Below, one piece after another: positions 52,737 through 61,522 of a stretch of DNA of 64,000 nucleotides (its first letter is position 1; each line of letters opens with the position of its first letter). Made by a program: the position numbers and the translations under genes. The stretch is from contig NZ_LMUT01000012.1 in NCBI RefSeq assembly GCF_009765785.1, positions 775,301 through 839,300 of the forward strand. The letters are read 5' to 3'. The notes beneath the pieces were generated by a model. That model had not been told where the DNA came from, did not search any database, and saw only the letters and a list, made by a program, of their open reading frames with translations. Origin of the DNA: Granulicella sp. L46. Its GTDB lineage: Bacteria; Acidobacteriota; Terriglobia; Terriglobales; Acidobacteriaceae.

Positions 52737-54383
52737 GTGCCACCACCGCAAGGCACTCTGGATTCCATTGCGAAGTCGCACGTCAAACCCTTGGTACGAA
52801 CCATACTCGTCGCCATGGGCTTCACCACGCTCTACCTGCTTTGGGTCATCAAGCCTGCCGTCGAGCCCCAGGTGTACACTCGCTACCATTGGAGCGGCCC
52901 TGCCCACAACTTCTTCCTTCCCCTTGCGATCAACTTCCTTGCGTTCTGGTTTCTCCTGACCCTCCTCCTCTTCGCCACCCGCACTCCCGGGCGCCTGCGA
53001 GCCACGGTCTGGGTTGGCCTCCTCTCCTTCACTCCCTGGTTCGTCGGCCAAACCCTGAATGCTCTCGATCTCACTTCGAACCCACACCAACTGAACCGCC
53101 TCCTCTTCCTCCTCGGAATCCTTGCCACCCTCGTCATGGCACTTCTATGGCGGCCCTCCCTGGCGCCACGCGTCGAACGTGTCATCGACAAGACCAGCAC
53201 CGTCCTTGTTTTCGCGGGCCTCTTTGGCTTCTTCATGCTCTGCCAGCTCGGCTTTCGCAGCTGGCAAGCCAGTCGACTGATGGACACATTCCCTCTCCAT
53301 GCTGCGGCTACCGCGACCATCCCGCCCCACCGCATCATTTGGATCGTCCTCGACGAGCTCTCCTACGAGCAGACCTACGAGCACCGTCTTCCCGGCCTCA
53401 AACTCCCTGCATTCGATTCCCTGGCTACCACCGCAACCGTCTTCTCGCAGGCTCAGCCGTTTGACATCTTCACCCAGAACGTTCTCCCCGGCCTCTTCGC
53501 CGGCCAGCCGTTTGATCAGATACGCCCCACCCCCACAGAGGGGCTCTCAGTCCACAACGAGGCTACCGGCAAATGGCACACCTTCCAGCAGCACGACACC
53601 GTCTTTAACGACGCACTCAATGCCGGCTACAGAACAGCCGTCGTTGGTTGGTACAACCCCTACTGCCGCATCCTGGCCGCTGTCGTCGATAGCTGCTACT
53701 GGGCCTATCGGGTGCCCTCCAATCTCATGGAGCCCTCGAATACCCTCCTTTCCAATACGCTCGGGCCCATCAAGCTGCTCACCTGGAGGATCCTGGGCGT
53801 CGCTCCTGGCCCCGTGTTCTTCTACTTCATGAACCGGCTGAATATTCCCCTGCCGAAGGTCTTCCTCAGGCAATCACAGATCGACGATTACATGGACCTC
53901 GACGCTCGCTCGCAAGAGCTGCTCCGCGATCGCTCCTACGGCTTCGTCCTCCTGCATCTTCCAATCCCTCATCCCTGGGGCATCTACGACCGGCGCACCG
54001 GCAACTTCACCACCGCCAACTCCTCCTCCTACAGCGACAACCTCGCACTCGCCGACAAGTGTCTCGCCGGCATCCGGCAGACCCTTGAGCAGACCGGCCA
54101 GTGGGACTCCTCCACCGTCATCGTCATGGGAGATCATAGCTGGCGAACCAAACAAGAATGGAAGACCTCGGGCTTCTGGACGCACGAAGATGAGCTCGCG
54201 AGCCACGGCGGCCAGTACGACCCGCGCCCTGCCTACATCGTCAAGCTCCCTAACCAGACCACCGCCGCCCGCATCGACATCCCCTATCACACCGTCAACA
54301 CCCGCAAGCTCTTCGACGCCATCATGACCCGTCAGATCAACACCCCCAACGACCTCGCCACCTGGGCGCAGACCGCCCACTAA
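52737..54383 (+). CDS. membrane-anchored sulfatase/alkaline-phosphatase-superfamily enzyme
   Basis: Protein of 548 residues, starting with GTG at 52737, 4 bp after the YVDPGSG gene stop. Five to six N-terminal helices are followed by a periplasmic hydrolase domain: HRIIWIVLDELSYEQTY (metal Asp-Glu), then TFPLH..., LLHLPIPHPWGIYD and VIVMGDHSWRTKQEW, the alkaline-phosphatase-superfamily D-H metal motif. This fold includes LTA synthase, sulfatases and phosphoethanolamine transferases; the substrate is not readable. A surface-glycan or lipid modification role is likely from topology. Confidence 0.78.
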   Translation: MPPPQGTLDSIAKSHVKPLVRTILVAMGFTTLYLLWVIKPAVEPQVYTRYHWSGPAHNFFLPLAINFLAFWFLLTLLLFATRTPGRLRATVWVGLLSFTPWFVGQTLNALDLTSNPHQLNRLLFLLGILATLVMALLWRPSLAPRVERVIDKTSTVLVFAGLFGFFMLCQLGFRSWQASRLMDTFPLHAAATATIPPHRIIWIVLDELSYEQTYEHRLPGLKLPAFDSLATTATVFSQAQPFDIFTQNVLPGLFAGQPFDQIRPTPTEGLSVHNEATGKWHTFQQHDTVFNDALNAGYRTAVVGWYNPYCRILAAVVDSCYWAYRVPSNLMEPSNTLLSNTLGPIKLLTWRILGVAPGPVFFYFMNRLNIPLPKVFLRQSQIDDYMDLDARSQELLRDRSYGFVLLHLPIPHPWGIYDRRTGNFTTANSSSYSDNLALADKCLAGIRQTLEQTGQWDSSTVIVMGDHSWRTKQEWKTSGFWTHEDELASHGGQYDPRPAYIVKLPNQTTAARIDIPYHTVNTRKLFDAIMTRQINTPNDLATWAQTAH

Positions 54384-54427
54384 CCCGGCAGTCGCAGCGG
54401 ATAAATCAAGCCTTCCAACTAGCCAAA

Positions 54428-54457
54428 CGAAGGGCCGGAATCATATCCGGCCCTTCG
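54428..54457. terminator. bidirectional terminator between converging genes
   Basis: A perfect 12-bp stem CGAAGGGCCGGA/TCCGGCCCTTCG around loop ATCATA, between the sulfatase-like and SDR genes. Confidence 0.88.
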
Positions 54458-54481
54458 CTCTCTACGCTCCTCGTGTTGTGT

Positions 54482-55504
54482 TTATGGCTGTCCCATACCA
54501 CCGCCCGCCCCGTAGATGTTGCCCGTTGTATAGCTCGCATCCTCCGCCGCCAACTGCACATAAATCGACGCCAGCTCGGCAGGCTGTCCCGCACGCCCCA
54601 GCGGATAATTCCCGCCAAAGTTCGTGAACTTCTGCTCCGTCGCTCCGCCCGAGATTTGCAGCGGCGTATAGACCGGTCCAGGAGCTACGCCGTTCACACG
54701 AATCCCCTTCGGCCCCAGCGCCTTCGCCAGCGACTTCACAAAGTTCATCGTCGCTGCCTTCGTCTGCGCATACGCATACAGATCCGGCGAAGGGTCATAG
54801 GCCTGCTCGCTGGCCGTCGCAATGATCGTCGACCCGGGCTGCAGATGCGGTACCGCCGCCTTCAGAATGTAAAACGGAGCATAGATGTTCGTCTTGATGA
54901 TCCAATCAAACTCCTCATCTGGCATATCCGTGATCTGCGCAAACTCCTGCTGCCGTCCCGCATTGCTCACCACGATGTCCAGCCCTCCCAGCCCTGCAAT
55001 CGTCTTGCTCACGATGTCGCGACAGTACTTCGGATCGCGCAGATCGCCCGGCAGTGCAATCGCCTTCCGTCCCTCTGCGCGAATCAGCGCCATCACGTCC
55101 TTCGCGTCGGGCTCTTCCGTCGGATAGTAGCTGATTGCCACGTCCGCGCCCTCGCGTGCATACGCAATCGCCGCCGCGCGGCCCATGCCTGAGTCGCCGC
55201 CCGTGATCAGCGCCTTCCGTCCCATCAGCCTCCCCGACCCCTTGTAGCTCTTCTCGCCATGGTCCGGCGGAGGATCCATCTTGCTCGCCAATCCCGGCCA
55301 CGGCTGGCGCTCAAACTTGTACGGCGGTTTCGGATATTTGCTGGTTGGATCTTCCACCGGCTGTGCCGTCGCGGAATACATCTTCCCCGACCCCTGTCCG
55401 CCCATCTCCTGCCCAAACGCCGGTGAAACCGCCGCCGCCGCAATCCCTGACCCCAGGCCACCCATCACCTGTCGCCGTGAAAGTATCTTCCCTTCGTCAC
55501 TCAT
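54482..55504 (-). CDS. SDR oxidoreductase with Tat-type signal
   Basis: Short-chain dehydrogenase of 340 residues. The N-terminus ILSRRQVMGGLGSGIAAAAV has a twin-arginine pattern with a short hydrophobic region, so the enzyme may be exported folded. The Rossmann fold has ALITGGDSGMGRAAAIAYA, the catalytic YAQTK and a C-terminal NIYGAGGGMGQP, close to YghA/YhdF-like glucose/ribitol dehydrogenase-type SDRs. The NAD(P) cofactor would have to be loaded before export. The ATG at 55504 follows GAGG at about 6 nt. Confidence 0.85.
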   Translation of the reverse strand: MSDEGKILSRRQVMGGLGSGIAAAAVSPAFGQEMGGQGSGKMYSATAQPVEDPTSKYPKPPYKFERQPWPGLASKMDPPPDHGEKSYKGSGRLMGRKALITGGDSGMGRAAAIAYAREGADVAISYYPTEEPDAKDVMALIRAEGRKAIALPGDLRDPKYCRDIVSKTIAGLGGLDIVVSNAGRQQEFAQITDMPDEEFDWIIKTNIYAPFYILKAAVPHLQPGSTIIATASEQAYDPSPDLYAYAQTKAATMNFVKSLAKALGPKGIRVNGVAPGPVYTPLQISGGATEQKFTNFGGNYPLGRAGQPAELASIYVQLAAEDASYTTGNIYGAGGGMGQP

Positions 55505-55719
55505 CGCGTAACCTCACTAAATTTTTTGGCTTAGTCGTTCTCGTACTAGAAGTCCGCGGGGCATCGCTCGCTGCGCCGACCTCACTGACGCTGTTCCGTC
55601 GTCCTGAGTAGGAAGGCACCGCCACCAAGCGAGTTGCACCCTGTTCCGCCTGCGATTCCATCCCATCAAAGTCGCGAAGAACTTGCGCTCGGTCCCTCTT
55701 CTGCCAGACAATCCACCCT

Positions 55720-56127
55720 ATGCCTCTCGAACATCCCACCAAGTCCGCCATCGCCACGACCGCCGCGCCAGCCGCCATCGGCCCCTACTCCCAGGCCGTC
55801 CACATCGGCAACGTCCTCTACACCTCCGGCCAGGTCGCGCTCGACCCCGCCACCGGCGCACTCGTCCCGGGCGGCATTGAAGCCCAGACCACTCGCGTCC
55901 TCGAAAACCTCAAGGCTGTCCTAGCCGCCGCAGGCCTCGACTTCGCCCACGTCGTCAAAACCACCGTCTTCCTCAAAGACATGGCCGACTTCGCTGCGAT
56001 GAACACCCTCTACGCCCAATACTTCTCCCCCGAAGGCATCACCGCGCCCGCCCGCTCCACCGTCCAGGTCGCCGGCCTCCCCAAGGACGCCCTCGTAGAA
56101 ATCGAGTGCATCGCCATCACCTCCTAG
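55720..56127 (+). CDS. ridA: RidA family enamine/imine deaminase
   Basis: Cytoplasmic protein of 135 residues that hydrolyses reactive 2-aminoacrylate from PLP enzymes. [71 protein letters not shown] contain the catalytic Arg (PARST) and Glu (IEC) of RidA. About ten N-terminal residues are an extension. The 215 bp upstream hold the divergent promoter to the SDR gene; nothing else was recognised there. Confidence 0.92.
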   Translation: MPLEHPTKSAIATTAAPAAIGPYSQAVHIGNVLYTSGQVALDPATGALVPGGIEAQTTRVLENLKAVLAAAGLDFAHVVKTTVFLKDMADFAAMNTLYAQYFSPEGITAPARSTVQVAGLPKDALVEIECIAITS

Positions 56128-56258
56128 CACCCACTGAGGTGCCATCTCTCGATTTTGAGATGTGGGCAGGCGATGACTCCCGCAAGGCCTCGCCCCACCA
56201 CTCGCACCCCGGACCCCGTATAACGCGTCTAATCCTCAGCACCTCCAAGGAGCCTCCC

Positions 56259-56654
56259 ATGCCCACCAAACTTCAAAAGTCCGACGCCGAATGGCGCGCC
56301 GAGCTCACCCCCGAGCAGTACCACATCCTTCGCGAGAAGGGCACCGAGCGCCCCTTCACCGGCGCCCTGGTCAATAACCACGCCGACGGCTTCTATCACT
56401 GCGCCGCCTGCGATGCCCCACTCTTCAAGTCCGGCACCAAGTACGAATCCGGTTCCGGCTGGCCCAGCTTCTTCGAGCCCATCACCCCCGAAGCCGTCGA
56501 GCTCCACGAAGACAAGACGTTAGGCATGCACCGCGTCGAAGTCACCTGCGCCACCTGCGGCGGCCACCTCGGCCACGTCTTCCCTGACGGCCCCAACCCC
56601 ACCGGCCAGCGCTTCTGCATCAACTCCGCCTCGCTAAAATTCGAGGACAAGTAG
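56259..56654 (+). CDS. msrB: peptide-methionine (R)-S-oxide reductase
   Basis: Repairs oxidised methionine. The 131 residues include zinc Cys pairs (Cys48/51 in [10 protein letters not shown] and Cys97/100 in [16 protein letters not shown]), the SGSGWPSF motif and catalytic Cys120 in [17 protein letters not shown] lies 6 nt before the ATG at 56259. No MsrA is fused or adjacent. The downstream region contains a tandem TTCTCAG array. Confidence 0.95.
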   Translation: MPTKLQKSDAEWRAELTPEQYHILREKGTERPFTGALVNNHADGFYHCAACDAPLFKSGTKYESGSGWPSFFEPITPEAVELHEDKTLGMHRVEVTCATCGGHLGHVFPDGPNPTGQRFCINSASLKFEDK

Positions 56655-56661
56655 AGCGGAG

Positions 56662-56717
56662 TTCTCAGTTCTCAGTTCTCAGTTCTCAGTTCTCAGTTCT
56701 CAGTTCTCAGTTCTCAG
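56662..56717. repeat. 8 tandem copies of TTCTCAG
   Basis: Eight perfect 7-bp units run from 56662 to 56717. The complementary sequence CTGAGAACTGAGAAC occurs at 56814-56828, on the other side of a terminator, so long arms could pair. Such TTCTCAG/CTGAGAA tracts are not coding. Confidence 0.85.
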
Positions 56718-56764
56718 TTTCTTTTGATCGGACTGCTGCTCTCGCATCTCGAAACAAGCACAAA

Positions 56765-56794
56765 AAGCCCCAGCGGCATCCACCGCCGGGGCTT
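56765..56794. terminator. terminator between msrB and rpmB (convergent)
   Basis: AAGCCCC-A-GCGG and CCGC-C-GGGGCTT form an 11-bp stem with one mismatch and a 6-nt loop. Confidence 0.75.
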
Positions 56795-56847
56795 CGTCAT
56801 TCTTTAGAGAAAACTGAGAACTGAGAACGGACAACTAAGAACTGCTC

Positions 56848-57042
56848 TTAGCCCTTAACAACCTTGCCGCTCTTGATGCAGCTGGTGCAAACCTTCACGC
56901 GCTTGGTGCCGCCGCCCGAGGGCGCAGCAGCCTTCACCGACTGAAGATTCGGGTTCCAGCGCCGACGGGTTACGTTGTGCGCGTGCGAGATGTTGTTTCC
57001 GAACTGCGGACCTTTGCCGCAAAGCTCACATACCTGTGCCAT
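56848..57042 (-). CDS. rpmB: 50S ribosomal protein L28
   Basis: Ribosomal protein of 64 residues. [36 protein letters not shown] is the L28 signature; CELC and CTSC give a four-Cys zinc-binding form of L28. Stop is TAA. It is followed on the minus strand by the terminator at 56765-56794. Confidence 0.95.
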   Translation of the reverse strand: MAQVCELCGKGPQFGNNISHAHNVTRRRWNPNLQSVKAAAPSGGGTKRVKVCTSCIKSGKVVKG

Positions 57043-57143
57043 GACATCACTCCAAACATCAAACTTGACGCAAACTCCCAGAGAACTCCACGCGCATCAT
57101 GACCCGTGCTCGGTCTCGATTTCCCAAAATCCGTGGGGATGAG

Positions 57144-57220
57144 TGGTAGGCACGAGCGGATTCGAACCGCTGACCTCTACCGTGTCAAGGTAGCGCTCTA
57201 ACCAACTGAGCTACGCGCCT
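57144..57220 (-). tRNA. tRNA-Val(GAC)
   Basis: A complete cloverleaf on the minus strand: acceptor AGGCGCG/CGTGCCT (one G-T pair), D arm with TAGCTCAGTTGGTTAGAGC, anticodon stem CTACC/GGTAG with loop TTGACAC (anticodon GAC, valine) and T arm GCGGTTCGAATCCGC. The CCA end is encoded in the gene. Confidence 0.95.
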
Positions 57221-57246
57221 CTGGTGCGTCTTATCAGTGTCCCCGA

Positions 57247-57258
57247 CCCCCCCCCCCC
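57247..57258. repeat. poly-C tract (12 C)
   Basis: A run of 12 cytosines in the 137-bp gap between the tRNA-Val gene and the META-domain gene, about 100 bp before the latter's start. Confidence 0.8.
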
Positions 57259-57357
57259 ACCGCAACCTTTACCGCCAGTGCCAAATGGGCGCCTGACAAC
57301 GTCTGGAATTCGCCCTCGGGTAGAATCGTACCGAATTTCACAGCGAGGAGATCCGAG

Positions 57358-58083
57358 ATGCGTATCGCACGGATAAGTACAGGGTTGGCTCTGGTGTTGT
57401 TGTGCATCTGCCTGCACGCGCAGACGCCCTCCCCAACGATGACCGTAACCGGCACGCTCAGCCGCGTCATGGCCATAGGAGGGGAATCGACCGGCTGGGC
57501 GATTCAACTCGATTCCGAAGTTGCCGTCGACGGGAAGCAGGTCCATTCGATAGAAGTTGATTCTCCCAAAACCAAGAAACTGCAAAAGCTGGACGGCAAG
57601 CATGTCGAGGCGAAAGGTTCACTCTCGCGTCGCCAGGGAGTGGAGACGGGCGAGCGTATCATTCTGGTCCTCTCCTCCATCAAGGAAGCCACAACTGGGG
57701 TTCCAGCGCCCGCCAGCACGGCATCCTTCAGCCTGGCCGGCAGCGAGTGGCTGTTGGAGGATCTGGGTGGCCTCGGAGTAGCCGACAACATCCAGGCGAC
57801 GCTCACCTTTCCCGAAGCCGGCAAGGTAGCAGGTAATGGCTCATGCAATCGCTTCTTCGGTCCCGCAGAGGTGAGCGGGGATACCCTCAAGCTTGGGCCT
57901 CTCGCATCCACGCGCATGATGTGCCCGGAGCCGGTGATGAACCAGGAGACGAAATATATCAACGCGCTCCAGGCAGCCGACCACTTCGAGTGGAAAGCTC
58001 CTTATCTGTTGATCTATTCCAAAGGCTTCGAAAAACCGCTGCGCTTCACGCGGATGCCGCCCTCGAAACCTACCGGCTTTTAA
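57358..58083 (+). CDS. secreted META-domain protein
   Basis: Exported protein of 241 residues with a signal peptide (STGLALVLLCICLHAQ), an N-terminal OB-like segment (VTGTLSRVMAIGG, AIQLDSEVAVDGKQVHSIEV) and a C-terminal META/HslJ-like domain (LAGSEWLLEDLGG, GNGSCNRFFGPAEV, LKLGPLASTRMMCPEPVMNQE). The two Cys of the META domain probably form a disulfide. Family members of this domain are linked to motility or heat shock in other bacteria; no role is inferred. The ATG follows GAGGAGATCCGAG. Confidence 0.85.
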   Translation: MRIARISTGLALVLLCICLHAQTPSPTMTVTGTLSRVMAIGGESTGWAIQLDSEVAVDGKQVHSIEVDSPKTKKLQKLDGKHVEAKGSLSRRQGVETGERIILVLSSIKEATTGVPAPASTASFSLAGSEWLLEDLGGLGVADNIQATLTFPEAGKVAGNGSCNRFFGPAEVSGDTLKLGPLASTRMMCPEPVMNQETKYINALQAADHFEWKAPYLLIYSKGFEKPLRFTRMPPSKPTGF

Positions 58084-58106
58084 ACCTCAGTCCGCCAAGT
58101 TGAACC

Positions 58107-58739
58107 TTACGATGTCCGACTGGATGTAAGCCTACGTGCCAGACGATGATCCAACGCCACCAGCGTATAGCTGCAAATCAGGAAAGCAACGGCGATCGCA
58201 AGATTACTGAGCATCGTTTGTCGCCAGCCGACGAGGCCGGGATCGAGGAATGGGTAGGGATACTTGCCTGTTTGACCTCCCCGGATCAAGGAGTACGCAA
58301 GGTAGGCGAGCGGGTAGATCGCCCAGACCAGCGGATGCGACCACCGAAGCTGCCCTTTGGGCGTGAAAATAATCCAGAAAAGGGGAACCAGAACCGGCGT
58401 AGCCATGTGGTTGAGCACGTTCGCCACCGCGGAGCCGCCGCTGAGTTCCATCGTTCCGTGCAGCAGCAGGGCGTAGATGATGCCAACCAGCAAGATGGAC
58501 AGCATGGTCCCGGCAACAATCCACGACGCTCTCATCCCGGTTCGCTCTACGGCGAGCGCCGTAAACACTACAGCGACGAGCAGGTTCGTCAGAATGGTGA
58601 AGTAGGCGAACACAATCCAAAGCGTGAGCGAAACGGAGTGATTACCCTGAAAGGTGCTCCCGCACTGGATGGTGAGTCCCAGCCATGCGACGGCGGCAAT
58701 AAATCCGGCGGCACATCGAGCGACTGTCCCAGAACGCAT
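58107..58739 (-). CDS. Pr6Pr family membrane protein
   Basis: Protein of 210 residues with six hydrophobic helices. AYFTILTNLLVAVVF and MATPVLVPLFWIIFTPKGQLRW followed by WAIYPLAYLAYSLIRG and YPYPFLD match Pr6Pr, an uncharacterised integral membrane family. No catalytic residues can be named. Converges with the META-domain gene (24 bp apart). Confidence 0.8.
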   Translation of the reverse strand: MRSGTVARCAAGFIAAVAWLGLTIQCGSTFQGNHSVSLTLWIVFAYFTILTNLLVAVVFTALAVERTGMRASWIVAGTMLSILLVGIIYALLLHGTMELSGGSAVANVLNHMATPVLVPLFWIIFTPKGQLRWSHPLVWAIYPLAYLAYSLIRGGQTGKYPYPFLDPGLVGWRQTMLSNLAIAVAFLICSYTLVALDHRLARRLTSSRTS

Positions 58740-58773
58740 TCGTGGCTCGCCTCGCCCGTAGTATAACGGCCCG

Positions 58774-59352
58774 CTACCGTCCCGTCGCGACTTCCACCGG
58801 CTCCGACACCCGCCGAATCACGATCCACGCATACTCCGCAGCCGATATCGGCGCCAGCGCAGCAATCGCCCAAAGCAGCACCGTCCGCAGCTCCTCCAGC
58901 CCCGACCGCGGAAGCACCTCGCACGTCATCACGGTCAACACACCCAGGATCTGCACCAGCGTATTCAGCTTGCCCAGCTTGCTCGGCTGAAAATTCCGCA
59001 ACGTATTGGTCGCGAACAGCAGCGTCGCAATCAGCAGAATCCCAATGTCCCGGCTCAGCACCAACACCGTCACAAACCGCGGAATCGCCCCCACATGCGT
59101 CAGCACCAAAAACATCGTACTTAGCAGTAACTTGTCGGCGATTGGATCCAGGTACTCCCCGAGCTTTGTCCGCTGTTCGAGCACCCTCGCCAGCAGCCCG
59201 TCCAGGCCGTCGCTCACCCCCGCCACCCACAGCAGCGCAAACGCCACTCGCCAGTGCCCAGCCAGGATCGTAATCACAAGAAACGGCAGCACAAACAACC
59301 GCAGCATCGTCAGCAGGTTCGGTGCAGCACGAAATTGTCGAAAAGCAGTCAC
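58774..59352 (-). CDS. CDP-alcohol phosphatidyltransferase
   Basis: Membrane enzyme of phospholipid synthesis. DGLDGLLARVLEQRTKLGEYLDPIADKLL is the CDP-alcohol phosphatidyltransferase motif (D-G-x2-A-R-x8-G-x3-D-x3-D) with its metal Asp residues, followed by three or four helices. It may be phosphatidylglycerophosphate synthase or cardiolipin synthase. The start is unsure: GTG at 59352 gives VTAFRQFRAAPNLLTMLRL, close to the family N-terminus; earlier codons up to 59490 look unrelated. Confidence 0.85.
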   Translation of the reverse strand: MTAFRQFRAAPNLLTMLRLFVLPFLVITILAGHWRVAFALLWVAGVSDGLDGLLARVLEQRTKLGEYLDPIADKLLLSTMFLVLTHVGAIPRFVTVLVLSRDIGILLIATLLFATNTLRNFQPSKLGKLNTLVQILGVLTVMTCEVLPRSGLEELRTVLLWAIAALAPISAAEYAWIVIRRVSEPVEVATGR

Positions 59353-59561
59353 AAACGCTCGAAAACCGTGGGACTTAGCGTCCGGGGATATGCCATGGTA
59401 GCCGATTTTCCCGCGCGCATCCGCCCGCCCCTGTTGACCTCCGATGTACGACCGAAATGGTCTTGCTTCCCACCCCCCGAATCCGTACAATAAGGATGGC
59501 GAAAGTCCGCGCTTCTCCGTCCCCTCCTGCGTATCAGCGCCGCACTCTCCGCCCTTACCCC

Positions 59562-60050
59562 ATGCTCAGGCTCACAAAAAAAGCGGACTACGGCCTCATG
59601 GCCCTCAAATATCTCGCCGAGCAGGCTGACCTCGCCGAGAAAGCCGGCGCCGACCTACATCTCACCGGCGCCCGTTCAGCAAAGGACATAGCCGAGGCCT
59701 ACCACATCCCTCCGCAGCTCCTCGCCAAGATCCTTCAGACCCTCGCCCGCGCCGGCATTCTCGTCTCCCACGCCGGCACCAACGGCGGCTATGCCCTCGC
59801 CCGCCCCGCGGCCACCATCTCCACCTTCGAAGTCATTCGCGCCATCGACGGCCCGCTGTTCATCACCAGCTGCATAACAATTCACGGAGCTTGCGACCTC
59901 GCGGGTCATTGCACCATCAAAGAACCGCTGCGCAAAGTCAACGACAGCATTACCAGTCTTCTCTCCGGCATCAGCATCGCCGACCTCGCCGAGCCCGTCG
60001 ACCACCTCCCCGCAGCAATGGCCGGCGGCCTCGTAAGCATCGAACGCTAG
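59562..60050 (+). CDS. Rrf2 family regulator, IscR-like
   Basis: Winged-helix regulator of 162 residues. MLRLTKKADYGLMALKYLAEQ and SAKDIAEAYHIPPQLLAKILQTLARAGILVSHAGTNGGYALARP are the Rrf2 DNA-binding domain. Three Cys (104, 111, 117: CITIHGACDLAGHC) can bind an Fe-S cluster, as in IscR, SufR or RirA. iscS starts 78 bp downstream, so it likely controls Fe-S biogenesis. No Shine-Dalgarno is evident before the ATG. A 10-residue loop after the first helix is longer than in E. coli IscR. Confidence 0.88.
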   Translation: MLRLTKKADYGLMALKYLAEQADLAEKAGADLHLTGARSAKDIAEAYHIPPQLLAKILQTLARAGILVSHAGTNGGYALARPAATISTFEVIRAIDGPLFITSCITIHGACDLAGHCTIKEPLRKVNDSITSLLSGISIADLAEPVDHLPAAMAGGLVSIER

Positions 60051-60068
60051 AGTTTTGTCTTGACTGAC

Positions 60069-60086
60069 AACTGAGAACGAACAACT
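60069..60086. repeat. AACTGAGAACGAACAACT, second copy
   Basis: Differs by one base from AACTGAGAACGGACAACT at 56819-56836, which lies next to the TTCTCAG array. It falls between the regulator and iscS genes. Confidence 0.6.
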
Positions 60087-60128
60087 GACAACCGGCGTCT
60101 ACCGCCACATTTTAGGAGCAACAACATC

Positions 60129-61412
60129 ATGGCTGAAACACTAGGAATCAACGTAACCCAGTCTCACCACCCCCTCCCCGAGGGCGTGAAGCTTCCCATC
60201 TACATGGACAACCACGCGACCACGCCGCTCGATCCCCGCGTGCTCGAAGCCATGATGCCCTACCTCACCGGCATCTTCGGCAACGCCGCGTCACGTAATC
60301 ACTCCTTCGGTTGGGAAGCCGAGCAGGGTGTCGAGAAAGCGCGCGAGCAGATCGCCCGCCTCATCGGTTCCACCGCCAAGGAAATCATCTTCACCTCCGG
60401 CGCCACCGAAGCCACCAACCTCGCCATCAAGGGCGCTGCCGAGATGTATCGCGAGCGCGGCAATCACATCATCACCCAGGTCACTGAGCACAAGGCCACT
60501 CTCGACACCTGCAAGCGTCTCGAGAAGTCCGGCTACCGCGTGACGTATCTCCCAGTCCTCGCCGACGGCCTCATCGACCTCGAAGACCTCGAGCGCGCCA
60601 TCGTCACCGAAGGCCCCGATAAGACCATTCTGGTCTCGATCATGTACGCCAACAACGAAATCGGCGTCATCCAGCCCGTCCAGGCCATCGGCAAGCTCTG
60701 TCACGAGAAGGGCATTCTCTTCCACTGCGACGCCGTTCAGGCCGTAGGCAAGATCCCGGTCAACGTCCTCACCGACAACATCGACCTCATGAGCATCAGC
60801 GGTCACAAGATCTACGGCCCGAAAGGCGTCGGCGCACTCTACGTTCGCCGTCGTAATCCCCGCGTCCAGATCTCCGAGCAGATCAACGGTGGCGGCCACG
60901 AGCGCGGCATGCGCAGCGGCACCCTCAACGTCCCCGGCATCGTCGGCCTCGGCAAGGCCTGCGAAATCTGCCAGGAAGAAATGACCGCCGAAGCCAAGCG
61001 TGAAGTCGAACTCCGCGATTATCTCAAGAACAAACTTGAAACCGCGCTCGACTACACCCAGGTCAACGGCAACATGGAGCACCATCTCCCCGGCAACCTC
61101 AACATGAGCTTCATCTATGTCGAAGGCGAGTCGCTCCTGATGGGCATCAACGACATCGCGGTCAGCTCCGGCTCCGCCTGCACCTCGGCCACCCTCGAGC
61201 CCAGCTACGTCCTCAAGGCTCTCGGCCTAGGCGACGACGTTGCCCACAGCTCCATCCGCTTCGGCCTCGGCCGCTTCAACAACAAGGCAGAAGTCGACTA
61301 TGTCGCCGACAAGATCATCGAAGTCGTCGTCAAACTCCGCGAGCTCAGCCCCCTCTACGAGATGGTCAAAGAAGGCATCGACCTCTCCAAGATCGAGTGG
61401 GCCGCCCACTAA
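60129..61412 (+). CDS. iscS: cysteine desulfurase IscS
   Basis: PLP enzyme that takes sulfur from cysteine for Fe-S clusters and tRNA thiolation. [28 protein letters not shown], the PLP Lys227 in [12 protein letters not shown] and the active Cys351 in [17 protein letters not shown] define the class I IscS/NifS type. It is 427 residues, with about 25 extra N-terminal residues. No iscU, hscBA or fdx follows; instead come a terminator and a small membrane protein. Confidence 0.95.
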   Translation: MAETLGINVTQSHHPLPEGVKLPIYMDNHATTPLDPRVLEAMMPYLTGIFGNAASRNHSFGWEAEQGVEKAREQIARLIGSTAKEIIFTSGATEATNLAIKGAAEMYRERGNHIITQVTEHKATLDTCKRLEKSGYRVTYLPVLADGLIDLEDLERAIVTEGPDKTILVSIMYANNEIGVIQPVQAIGKLCHEKGILFHCDAVQAVGKIPVNVLTDNIDLMSISGHKIYGPKGVGALYVRRRNPRVQISEQINGGGHERGMRSGTLNVPGIVGLGKACEICQEEMTAEAKREVELRDYLKNKLETALDYTQVNGNMEHHLPGNLNMSFIYVEGESLLMGINDIAVSSGSACTSATLEPSYVLKALGLGDDVAHSSIRFGLGRFNNKAEVDYVADKIIEVVVKLRELSPLYEMVKEGIDLSKIEWAAH

Positions 61413-61431
61413 TCCCGCGATACGCAATCTC

Positions 61432-61467
61432 GCAAAGGGCATGGCTTCGGCTGTGCCCTTTGCTTTT
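61432..61467 (+). terminator. terminator after iscS
   Basis: GCAAAGGGCA pairs perfectly with TGCCCTTTGC (10 bp) around an inner GC-TTCG-GC loop, then TTTT. Confidence 0.9.
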
Positions 61468-61522
61468 GCTCCACCCTAACCCTGATCCACACGACGACGG
61501 TTTAATCGATCGAAGAGGCCCG

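Noticed and set aside
55601..55625. A further copy of the CTGTCATCCTGAGCGAAG repeat near GTCGTCCTGAGTAGG
   Set aside because: Only about eight bases match, with no palindrome or right arm, so I do not count it as a copy.
56662..56717. CRISPR-like array
   Set aside because: Units are 7 bp and perfectly contiguous with no spacers; this is a simple tandem repeat.
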